This document shows positions 1 to 6,332 of a DNA stretch of 14,226 nt, piece by piece. Both the position numbers and the translations under genes were made by a program. The DNA is from Caldilineae bacterium (GTDB lineage: Bacteria; Chloroflexota; Anaerolineae; J102). The notes under the pieces were generated by a model that was given only the letters and a program-made list of their open reading frames with translations, was not told the DNA's origin and ran no database searches. The DNA is taken from positions 1 to 14,226 of the forward strand of contig DUEQ01000064.1 of the NCBI GenBank assembly GCA_011192085.1. Reading direction: 5' to 3'. Positions within the stretch are counted from its first letter, which is position 1. The number at the start of each line of letters is the position of its first letter.

Positions 1-6
1 AAATCG

Positions 7-28
7 ATTGCTCACACGTGTGCTCAAT
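7..28. promoter_or_regulatory. LacI-type operator palindrome upstream of the sugar-acid cluster
   Basis: The half-sites ATTGCTCACAC and GTGTGCTCAAT meet at a central CG. Nine of the eleven base pairs are symmetric, and the two mismatches are at 11/24 and 12/23. A TTG...CG...CAA layout of 18-22 bp is typical of LacI/GalR-family operators. It lies 43 bases before the ATG of the first gene and covers the -35 of a possible promoter, so bound repressor would block transcription. The regulator itself is not in the window. The symmetry is seen directly; the family assignment is inferred. Confidence 0.5.
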
Positions 29-36
29 ACCAAAAT
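8..36 (+). promoter_or_regulatory. Possible promoter overlapping the operator
   Basis: TTGCTC (8-13) is followed 17 bases later by CAAAAT (31-36). Each matches four of six positions of the sigma-70-type consensus. Predicted transcription would start near 43, giving a leader of about 29 bases before the ATG at 72. The hexamers are weak, and the main support is the overlap with the palindrome at 7-28. Confidence 0.3.
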
Positions 37-71
37 CCCCTTCATCTCTCTATTTCCACCGGAGTCTCGCC

Positions 72-902
72 ATGCCAACGCATAACATCCTCTCCACCTT
101 CCACATCGCCGGCAAGGTCATCGTCGCCACGGGCGGCGGGGGCGTGCTGGTGGGCGCGATGGCCCGCGGTCTCGCGTCCGAAGGCGCGAAAATCGCCATC
201 CTCGACCTCTTCCTCGAAAAGGCTCAGGCCGTGGCCGACGACATCACCGCGGCTGGGGGCGACGCCATCGCCCTGAAAGCGGATGTGCTGGACAAAGCCA
301 GCCTGGAAGCGGCCCGGGACGCCATCCTTGCCCGCTATGGCCGCATCGACGCGCTCATCAACGGCGCGGGCGGCAACAAGGCCCAGGCCACCACCTCCCC
401 CGACCTCAGCTTCTTCGACCTGCCCCAGGACGCGTTCCAATGGGTCTTCAACCTGAACTTCATCGGCACGTTGCTGCCCAGCCAGGTGTTCGGCAAGGTC
501 ATGGCGGAGCAGGGCGAAGGCGTCATTCTCAACGTCTCCTCCATGAACGCATTCCGGCCTCTCACCCGCATCCCCGCCTACTCCGCAGCCAAGGCTGCGG
601 TCAGCAACTTTACCCAATGGCTGGCGGTGCACCTGGCCCAGGAATACACGCCCAACCTACGGGTCAACGCCATCGCGCCCGGCTTCTTCCTCACCGAACA
701 GAACCGCTTCCTCCTGCTGGACGAGGAGGAGAATCTCACCCCGCGCGGTCGGACCATCATCGATCACACGCCCGCGGGCCGCTTTGGCGACCCCGACGAC
801 CTGTTGGGCGCGGTATTGTGGCTGCTCTCCCCCGCGTCCGCGTTCGTGACGGGCGTGGTTCTGCCCATCGATGGTGGCTTCTCCGCGTTCAGCGGGGTGT
901 AA
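72..902 (+). CDS. SDR-family oxidoreductase, probable D-mannonate oxidoreductase (fructuronate reductase type)
   Basis: This is a 276-residue short-chain dehydrogenase/reductase. A glycine-rich nucleotide-binding loop is at about 20-28 (TGGGGVLVG), NGAGGN is at 97-102, and the catalytic set is S157, Y170 and K174. The C-terminal GVVLPIDGGF is typical of classical SDRs. The NGAGGN motif, the following acidic/aromatic stretch and the length resemble the SDR-type D-mannonate oxidoreductases (Bacillus YjmF-like), which interconvert D-fructuronate and D-mannonate with NAD(P)H in the cytoplasm. The downstream uxaE supports this, because UxaE makes fructuronate. The start at 72 was chosen because GGAG lies at 61-64 and the SDR fold begins shortly after; an in-frame ATG at 18 lies inside the operator. 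The exact substrate is inferred, and another sugar-acid dehydrogenase is possible. Confidence 0.75.
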   Translation: MPTHNILSTFHIAGKVIVATGGGGVLVGAMARGLASEGAKIAILDLFLEKAQAVADDITAAGGDAIALKADVLDKASLEAARDAILARYGRIDALINGAGGNKAQATTSPDLSFFDLPQDAFQWVFNLNFIGTLLPSQVFGKVMAEQGEGVILNVSSMNAFRPLTRIPAYSAAKAAVSNFTQWLAVHLAQEYTPNLRVNAIAPGFFLTEQNRFLLLDEEENLTPRGRTIIDHTPAGRFGDPDDLLGAVLWLLSPASAFVTGVVLPIDGGFSAFSGV

Positions 903-909
903 ACTCATG

Positions 910-956
910 CCAAGACGCAAAGAACGCTAAGATTTCTTTTCCCCTTTGCGCCTTGG
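910..956. repeat. Intergenic inverted repeat (13-bp arms, one mismatch)
   Basis: The arm CCAAGACGCAAAG (910-922) is matched by CTTTGCGCCTTGG (944-956), with 21 bases between them. It nearly fills the 78-base gap between the SDR gene and the LarA-like gene. A T-rich stretch sits in the loop rather than after the stem, so it does not look like an intrinsic terminator. It resembles a short sequence I recall as common between genes in Chloroflexota and some other phyla, so it may be a dispersed repeat. That resemblance is from memory. Confidence 0.6.
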
Positions 957-980
957 CGATTTTTCGCGAGGTTTTCCACC

Positions 981-2234
981 ATGATTGGCAAAGGCGATAT
1001 GCGCACCATTCTCACAGAGGATGACGCCCGCGAGATCATCGCCCGCGGGCTGGCGGACGCCCGGCTGGAGGGCCAACGCGTCCTCGTCATCATCCCCGAC
1101 AGCACCCGCAGCGGGCCCATGCCCCTTATGTTTCGCCTCATCCACGAAGCGCTGAACGGCCGCGTCAAGGCGCTGGATTTCCTCATCGCCCTGGGCACGC
1201 ACCAGCCCATGACGCGGGAGGCCATCCTCAAGCATCTGGGCGTGACCGAGGCGGAGATAGCCGGGATTTACGGAGATGTGCGGGTGTTCAACCACGAGTG
1301 GATGAAGCCCGAAACCTTCGCCCAGTTGGGCGTCATCACCGCGGAGGAGCTGGCTGAGCTCAGCAACGATCTCCTCCGCATGGACGTGCCGGTGACCATC
1401 AATCGCATGGTGTTGGATTACGACCGACTCGTCGTGTGCGGCCCTGTATTCCCCCACGAGGTCGCGGGCTTCTCGGGGGGGACCAAATACTTCTTCCCCG
1501 GCATCGGAGGCAGTGAGATCATCCATGTAAGCCACTGGTTGGGCGCGGTCATCACCTCGTACGAAATCATCGGGGTGAAGGAGACGCCCGTCCGGGCCAT
1601 GATCGACCGGGCCGCGGCCATGATCCCCACGCCCACGCTGCTTATCGCGGAGGTGGTCCAGGGCGATGCGCTGCACGGGCTCTATGTCGGAGAGATGCGC
1701 CCGACATGGGAAGCCGCGGTGGACCTCTCCGCCCAGCTCAACATCATCTGGATGGACCGGCCCTACAAGCAGATCCTCTCAGTCATGCCCGAGATGTATG
1801 ACGACATCTGGACCGCGGCCAAGGGCATGTACAAGCTGGAACCGGTGGCCGCGGACGGTGGCGAGGTCATCATCTATGCGCCTCACATCACCGAGATCTC
1901 CTACACCCATGGGGCGATCTTAGACGAGATTGGCTACCACGTGCGGGATTACTTCTTGAAGCAATGGGATAAGTTCAAGGATTATCCCTGGGGCGTGCTG
2001 GCCCACTCCACCCATCTCAAGGGCATGGGAACCTACGAGAACGGGGTCGAACGCCCGCGCGTCACCGTGACCCTGGCCACAGGCATTCCCGAGGAGCGGG
2101 TGCGGCGGGTCAATCTCAACTATCGCGACCCCGCCACCATCGACCTCACGGATTTCACCAACCGCGAGGACGAAGGCATCCTCCTGGTTCCCCACGCGGG
2201 CGAGATGCTGTATCGGTTGAAGCGTGAGGCGTGA
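981..2234 (+). CDS. LarA-superfamily (DUF2088) nickel-pincer racemase/epimerase homologue
   Basis: This 417-residue protein has the length and motifs of lactate racemase LarA. DSTRSGP (40-46) matches LarA's DHTRPVP, GTHQP (72-76) carries the equivalent of LarA H108, and H159, K169 (in GFSGGTK) and H185 keep the +10 and +16 spacing of LarA H174, K184 and H200. K281 in AAKGM matches LarA K298. In LarA the lysine holds the nickel-pincer nucleotide and H200 is the nickel ligand, so the active site looks complete. Family members racemise or epimerise 2-hydroxy acids, including lactate, malate and D-gluconate. Between an SDR mannonate oxidoreductase and uxaE, a hexonate is a reasonable substrate, but this is inferred. 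The cofactor genes larB, larC and larE are not here. The ATG at 981 has only a weak GAGG upstream; the ATG at 999 is an alternative. The stop lies inside a heptamer repeat. Confidence 0.85.
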   Translation: MIGKGDMRTILTEDDAREIIARGLADARLEGQRVLVIIPDSTRSGPMPLMFRLIHEALNGRVKALDFLIALGTHQPMTREAILKHLGVTEAEIAGIYGDVRVFNHEWMKPETFAQLGVITAEELAELSNDLLRMDVPVTINRMVLDYDRLVVCGPVFPHEVAGFSGGTKYFFPGIGGSEIIHVSHWLGAVITSYEIIGVKETPVRAMIDRAAAMIPTPTLLIAEVVQGDALHGLYVGEMRPTWEAAVDLSAQLNIIWMDRPYKQILSVMPEMYDDIWTAAKGMYKLEPVAADGGEVIIYAPHITEISYTHGAILDEIGYHVRDYFLKQWDKFKDYPWGVLAHSTHLKGMGTYENGVERPRVTVTLATGIPEERVRRVNLNYRDPATIDLTDFTNREDEGILLVPHAGEMLYRLKREA

Positions 2235-2241
2235 AGCGTGA
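2221..2241. repeat. Three tandem 7-bp units RGCGTGA
   Basis: AGCGTGA (2221-2227), GGCGTGA (2228-2234) and AGCGTGA (2235-2241) follow one another exactly. The TGA of the second unit is the stop codon of the LarA-like gene, so its last residues are encoded by the repeat. Similar 7-base periodicity occurs at 6254-6288 and 12238-12251 with different unit sequences. Confidence 0.65.
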
Positions 2242-2251
2242 GGAGCCGACG

Positions 2252-2523
2252 CTACGGTCGACCTTCCTCTTTGGCTTTGCGCAGTATCTCCGCTGTGAGA
2301 TATGCATTGGCCACCTTTTCCCGCAACGCCTTCGCTTCTGCCAAAAACTTCTCCACATCCAGTTCCCCTGTATCATCCCGTCGATCTGCTTCGATGGCGG
2401 GCTCTACATCCTCGACCTTGGACATGGCTGCGAGAAAACGTTCCCGACTTGCGCGTCTGGCCCGTTCTCAATGTATGCCTCGGCTTTCATGCCGCCAGAT
2501 GCAATGCCAATAACCATTTTCAT
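2252..2523 (-). pseudogene. Possible small-gene remnant or overlapping small ORF pair in the gap before uxaE
   Basis: The 313-base gap between the LarA-like gene and uxaE has no + strand gene that I recognise. On the minus strand, an ORF from 2523 to 2404 (39 codons, beginning MKMVIGIASGGMKAEA) overlaps by 22 bases a second ORF from 2425 to 2252 (57 residues). The second is rich in charged residues and is probably helical, for example ELDVEKFLAEAKALREKV. Its frame stays open upstream of its ATG and would read RASRERFLAAMSKVEDVEP, which looks protein-like. This could be a frameshifted single gene, such as an antitoxin-like protein, or two coupled tiny genes. I see no clear ribosome binding site and assign no function. 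The remaining bases hold the end of the heptamer repeat and a GATAAT at 2538-2543. Confidence 0.3.
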
Positions 2524-2547
2524 TCACAGACATCGCTGATAATCATC

Positions 2548-4047
2548 ATGGAATTCAATTCTACCCCTGATCCTATTCCCCAATCTGAACAGACAACCAG
2601 TGGGCTGGCGACGCTGACGGGCATGCACGTGTATCCCCAATCGGTCATCTCCGCCCGAGACGCCATTTTCGCCCTGGGTAGAGAGGGCCTGGACAAGCGT
2701 CTGATCGTCCTCAGCGCCCGGCCCCTGCCCGGCATCCAGGGCGTGGCGCGGACGCTGAAGGATGGCAGAGCGTTGACCGTCGCTCCCACGGACGCGACCC
2801 ACGCCGCGTCCCTGCGGGCGCTCCTGCCCCACCTGCGCCCCCGTCGCCTGGGCTTGCAAACCAGTGCGGGCATGGGGGATCGCCTGGGCGTGGCCACGCC
2901 CGGCCATGCCCGCGCCGCGCGAGGAACGGGCGTGGCGCCTATCTTCGCCCAGCAATCCATGCGCGAGAACGCGCGCACCGGGCGCACGCCCCAGCAGGTC
3001 ATCGATGACGCCATGTGGGGCGTCTTCCAGGAGGGCTGGCTGGAAGGCTACGGCGCGGACGCGGATCATCTCAAGAGGCCCGAGGACATCGACCTCTGCG
3101 TGGCCGCGGGCTACACCTTCTTCACCATCGATCCTGGCGACTACGTGAACAACGCCGCCCATGCCGCGCCCATGCAGGATTTGGTCGCAGGTCTGGATGA
3201 AAGCGTCCCTTGGGCCGACCTGGACCTGACCAAAGAGCAACTCTACGACCGCTATCTGAACAAGACCTTCGACGTGGAGGGCTACAAAATCGCGTTCCCG
3301 CCCGAGGTGCTGGTGCGGGCCGTGATGAAGTATGGCCGGGCCATCGCCCACACCGCGCGCATGTATCGGCGCCTGGCCTCGCTCACCGACGATTTCGAGC
3401 TGGAGGTGTCGGTGGATGAGACCGAGACCGTGACCTCGCCCGAGGAGCATTTCTTCTTCGCCAGGGAGTTGAAGCGGCTGGGGGTGCAATGGGTGAGCCT
3501 GGCCCCCCGCTATGTGGGCGAATTCGAGAAGGGCGTGGATTACATCGGCGACCTGGCCGCGTTCGAGGACAGTCTGGCCCGGCACGCGGCCATCGCCCGT
3601 CACCTGGGCCCCTACAAGCTCAGCATTCATTCCGGCTCCGACAAATTCAGCATCTACCCCGCGTTTGCCCGCCAGACCCGAGGCGTGGTGCATCTGAAGA
3701 CGGCCGGAACCAGCTATCTGGAGGCATTGCGAGTCATCGCGCGGGTGAATCCGGCGCTGTTCCGGGAGATCCTGGCCCTGGCCATCGAACGCTATCCCAT
3801 CGATCGGGCCACTTATCACGTCTCGGGCGAGCTGCGCAACCTGCCCGACCCCGCCGCCACGCCCGATCAGGCGCTGGGCGCCTATCTCGATCAGTTCGAC
3901 GCCCGGGAGGTGTTGCACGTCACCTACGGCTCCGCCCTGGACGCGTACGGTGACGACATCATCCAGACCTTGCGGGAGCATGAGGAGGCCTACTACGACG
4001 CCCTGGAAATCCACTTCCGCAAGCACCTGCAGCCCTTCGCCCGTTGA
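2548..4047 (+). CDS. uxaE: Tagaturonate/fructuronate epimerase UxaE
   Basis: This 499-residue protein closely follows the UxaE family (for example the Thermotoga enzyme, about 480 residues). UxaE is a metal-dependent C3 epimerase that converts D-tagaturonate to D-fructuronate, linking galacturonate breakdown to the mannonate branch. Conserved blocks in order are GDRLGVATPGH (110-120), IFAQQSMREN (132-141), WGVFQEG (157-163), GADADHLKRPED (169-180), FTIDPGD (192-198), EVSVDETET (286-294), HSGSDKFSIYPAF (361-373), HLKTAGTSYLEA (382-393) and HVTYGS (457-462). Several of these His/Asp/Glu residues are likely metal or substrate ligands. The start at 2548 gives the family length plus about 20 extra N-terminal residues. 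It has no Shine-Dalgarno sequence, and GATAAT lies five bases upstream of the ATG, so a very short or absent leader is possible. The product feeds the SDR encoded upstream. Uronate isomerase (uxaC) and mannonate dehydratase (uxuA) are not in the window. Confidence 0.93.
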   Translation: MEFNSTPDPIPQSEQTTSGLATLTGMHVYPQSVISARDAIFALGREGLDKRLIVLSARPLPGIQGVARTLKDGRALTVAPTDATHAASLRALLPHLRPRRLGLQTSAGMGDRLGVATPGHARAARGTGVAPIFAQQSMRENARTGRTPQQVIDDAMWGVFQEGWLEGYGADADHLKRPEDIDLCVAAGYTFFTIDPGDYVNNAAHAAPMQDLVAGLDESVPWADLDLTKEQLYDRYLNKTFDVEGYKIAFPPEVLVRAVMKYGRAIAHTARMYRRLASLTDDFELEVSVDETETVTSPEEHFFFARELKRLGVQWVSLAPRYVGEFEKGVDYIGDLAAFEDSLARHAAIARHLGPYKLSIHSGSDKFSIYPAFARQTRGVVHLKTAGTSYLEALRVIARVNPALFREILALAIERYPIDRATYHVSGELRNLPDPAATPDQALGAYLDQFDAREVLHVTYGSALDAYGDDIIQTLREHEEAYYDALEIHFRKHLQPFAR

Positions 4048-4060
4048 ATTCCATCCAAAC

Positions 4061-4089
4061 TTGACGCCCGCGCCATTTTCCTTCACAAT
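4061..4089 (+). promoter_or_regulatory. Promoter for coaX with the predicted start at the ATG
   Basis: TTGACG (4061-4066), a 17-base spacer and CACAAT (4084-4089) match five and four of six consensus positions. Counting about seven bases beyond the -10 box places the transcription start at A4096, the A of the coaX ATG. The message would then be leaderless. It also separates the sugar-acid cluster from the housekeeping genes. Confidence 0.5.
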
Positions 4090-4095
4090 GAGGGC

Positions 4096-4899
4096 ATGCT
4101 TCTTGCCATCGACGTCGGCAATACGAATATCGTTTTCGGCCTGTTTCAGCAAGACGCCCTCGCTCACCACTGGCGCATGGCCTCGCGGCTGGACGCGACC
4201 GCAGATGAGCTGGGGGTGTTTCTCACCTCCGCGGCGCGGCGCGCGGGCGTCACCTTGCCTCGCGACCTGGAGGGCGTCATCATTGGCTCGGTGGCGCCGC
4301 CCCTGACCGCGGCCCTGGTGCGCATGAGCCGCGCCTGGCTGGGCCTGGAGCCGCGGATCATGCACGTAAGCCTGCTGGCAGACATGCCCGTGCGGGTAAA
4401 GGAGCCGGAGCGCGTGGGCGCAGACCGGCTGCTCAACGCGTACGCGGCTCGGGCTGCGTTCGGCGCGCCCGTGATTGCTCTCGATTTCGGCACAGCCACC
4501 AAGTTCGATGTGGTCGGGCCGGAGGGGGATTTCCTAGGCGGGGCCATTGCGCCCGGCTTCCGCACTGCGTCCGATGCGCTGGTAAGCAAAACTGCGTTGC
4601 TGCCACGGATCGACCTGGCCGCGCCTCCCGCGGCCATCGGCGACGACACTATCACCGCCATGCAATCGGGCATTGTGTTGGGATATGTCAGCCTGGTGGA
4701 GGGGTTGCTGAAGCGAATCCAGGCCGCGCTCGCGCCCTACAAGCCCCTGGTTGTGGCCACGGGTGGCCTGGCCGACGCCATCCTCCCCCACACCCACGCC
4801 ATTGACCGCCATGATCCCCATCTCACCCTCCACGGCCTGCGCCTGGTCTTTGCACAAAATGTGAGGGACGTTGAAAAATTTTGCAACCAGTCGATTTAA
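4096..4899 (+). CDS. coaX: Type III pantothenate kinase
   Basis: This 267-residue protein phosphorylates pantothenate, the first step of coenzyme A synthesis, in the cytoplasm. Family motifs are all present: DVGNTN (6-11, phosphate-binding loop of the ASKHA fold), the GADR block (108-111), DFGTAT (130-135), GGAIAPG (148-154) and TGGLA near 222-226. The residue after DFGTAT is K136, where most homologues I recall have Thr. Type III kinases usually need a monovalent cation and are not inhibited by CoA. The ATG at 4096 begins exactly at the conserved N terminus; AGGG lies only one base before it, too close for a normal ribosome binding site, which fits the leaderless promoter. coaBC follows after 22 bases, so the two are probably cotranscribed. 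Confidence 0.95.
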   Translation: MLLAIDVGNTNIVFGLFQQDALAHHWRMASRLDATADELGVFLTSAARRAGVTLPRDLEGVIIGSVAPPLTAALVRMSRAWLGLEPRIMHVSLLADMPVRVKEPERVGADRLLNAYAARAAFGAPVIALDFGTATKFDVVGPEGDFLGGAIAPGFRTASDALVSKTALLPRIDLAAPPAAIGDDTITAMQSGIVLGYVSLVEGLLKRIQAALAPYKPLVVATGGLADAILPHTHAIDRHDPHLTLHGLRLVFAQNVRDVEKFCNQSI

Positions 4900-4921
4900 G
4901 CGCATCCAGCGAACATTGCTC

Positions 4922-6178
4922 ATGAACATCCTCGCAGAAAAACGCATCCTCCTCGGCGTCACTGGCGGCATCGCCGTTTACAAAGCGGTGGAGATCGTCT
5001 CCCGGCTGGTCAAGAGCCAGGCTCATGTAACCGTGCTCATGACCGAGGCCGCTCAGAAGTTCGTCGCCCCCCTCACCTTCGGAGCGATGAGCGGTCATCA
5101 GCCCATCACGGACCTGTGGCAGCTCTATCAAGGCGACAAGATCGGACATGTGACCCTGGCCCATGAGGCCGAACTGGTCATCATCGCGCCCCTCACCGCC
5201 CATACCATGGCCCGGCTGGCCCAGGGCATGGCCGATGATCCCATCACTGCCACTGCGCTCAGCACCCGCGCGCCCATCCTCCTGGTTCCTGCCATGGAGA
5301 CGAACATGTGGGAGCATCCCGCCACCCAGGCCAATCTGGCGACGCTGAAAGCGCGCGGGGCCACGATCATTGGCCCAGAAGCGGGCCGGCTGGCGTCGGG
5401 CGCGATGGGCATGGGTCGCATGGCCGAGCCCGAGGTCATCGTCGAGCACGCCCGAATCATCCTGGGCCGGAAGCAGGGCCCCATGTCGGGAATGCGCATC
5501 ACCATCACCTCGGGCGGCACGCGCGAGCGGGTGGACCCGGTGCGATTCATGGGCAATCGGGCCAGCGGCAAGATGGGCGTGGCCCTGGCTCGCATGGCCC
5601 GCGACCTGGGTGCGGAGGTGAATCTGGTCTACGGCGCCATGACCGTGGATCCCCCCATCGGCGTAAACGCCATCCACGCCGAGCAGGCCGAGGACATGTT
5701 GCGGGAGGTGCTGCGGCTGCTGCCTAAGACCGACGTCCTCATCTCCGCCGCGGCCATCGCCGACTTTCGTCCCGTCACCACGCACGCACAGAAGCTGAAG
5801 AAGGGGGCGGGCGAGGAGATCCGCCTAGAGCGCACGCCCGACGTGCTGAAGGCCGTGGGGGAGAAGCGTCGGGAGCTGGGCATGCCGAAGCTGGTGGTGG
5901 GATTTGCGGCGGAGACCACCGATCTCATCGCCAACGCCCAGGCCAAGATGCGCAAAAAGAATCTGGACATGATCGTGGTCAACGACGTCACCGCGCCCGA
6001 CGCGGGCTTTGGCGTGGACACGAATCGGGTGACTATCCTCACCCGAGACGGAGCCATCGAACCTCTGCCCTTGATGAGCAAAGAGGATGTGGCTTATAAC
6101 ATCCTCCACCGCATCCGCGGCCTGTTGGGCGCGCCCAGCATCGGCTGGGATCCAGGCGTAGGCAGCGTCCTTTCGTGA
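4922..6178 (+). CDS. coaBC: Bifunctional phosphopantothenoylcysteine decarboxylase / phosphopantothenate-cysteine ligase
   Basis: This 418-residue fusion catalyses two successive CoA steps. The flavoprotein CoaC domain (about 1-180) has GVTGGIAVYK (12-21) for FMN binding and the catalytic His at H76 (E. coli H75). The CoaB domain (about 190-418) has TSGGTRERVDPVRF (196-209), GNRASGKMG (211-219), AAIADFRP (277-284), KLKK and GFAAET. Two decarboxylase positions are unusual. The PxMNxxMW motif reads PAMETNMW (123-130), with E126 in place of Asn, and the E. coli Cys158 position is S159. Similar changes occur in some other phyla. The ATG at 4922 was chosen because it gives the family N terminus MNILAEKRILLG; a TTG at 4871 in the same frame would overlap coaX and add 17 non-conserved residues. 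The hairpin-like bases at 6165-6185 overlap the stop codon but lack a T-run. Confidence 0.93.
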   Translation: MNILAEKRILLGVTGGIAVYKAVEIVSRLVKSQAHVTVLMTEAAQKFVAPLTFGAMSGHQPITDLWQLYQGDKIGHVTLAHEAELVIIAPLTAHTMARLAQGMADDPITATALSTRAPILLVPAMETNMWEHPATQANLATLKARGATIIGPEAGRLASGAMGMGRMAEPEVIVEHARIILGRKQGPMSGMRITITSGGTRERVDPVRFMGNRASGKMGVALARMARDLGAEVNLVYGAMTVDPPIGVNAIHAEQAEDMLREVLRLLPKTDVLISAAAIADFRPVTTHAQKLKKGAGEEIRLERTPDVLKAVGEKRRELGMPKLVVGFAAETTDLIANAQAKMRKKNLDMIVVNDVTAPDAGFGVDTNRVTILTRDGAIEPLPLMSKEDVAYNILHRIRGLLGAPSIGWDPGVGSVLS

Positions 6179-6253
6179 AAGACGCCACGGCAACGGCCCG
6201 CCGAGATCGATGAGAGGAGGATGGACAGCGCGACTTCCAACCCGCGCGACTGT

Positions 6254-6288
6254 TTACTGAATACTGAACACTGCATACTGGATACTGA
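6254..6288. repeat. Five tandem 7-bp units, consensus ATACTGA
   Basis: The units TTACTGA, ATACTGA, ACACTGC, ATACTGG and ATACTGA run without a break from 6254 to 6288, in the 154-base gap between coaBC and fabD. ACTG is invariant in all five. The rest of the gap (6179-6253 and 6289-6332) shows no gene or clear promoter. This resembles the short tandemly repeated heptamers described between genes in some filamentous bacteria, notably cyanobacteria. Confidence 0.75.
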
Positions 6289-6332
6289 CTCAGTGACGAC
6301 AGACCCTACTCCTCGCCATCCGGAGCATCGCC

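Noticed and set aside
2538..2543. GATAAT before uxaE as a promoter -10 box
   Set aside because: No -35 lies at 16-18 bases, and the spacing to the ATG is short. It is kept only as a remark under uxaE and coaX.
2524..4365. A 613-codon minus-strand frame across uxaE
   Set aside because: Its composition is that of an antisense shadow, and the + strand frame matches UxaE over its whole length.
6165..6185. Hairpin-like bases at the coaBC stop (GCGTCCTTTC with GAAAGACGC)
   Set aside because: The stem needs a bulge, overlaps the stop codon and is not followed by a T-run, so a terminator is not supported.
6221..6332. An ATG at 6221 directly after GAGGAGG, opening a long frame
   Set aside because: There is no spacing between the site and the ATG. 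The frame crosses the heptamer repeat and then continues out of phase through fabD, whose frame is unmistakable.
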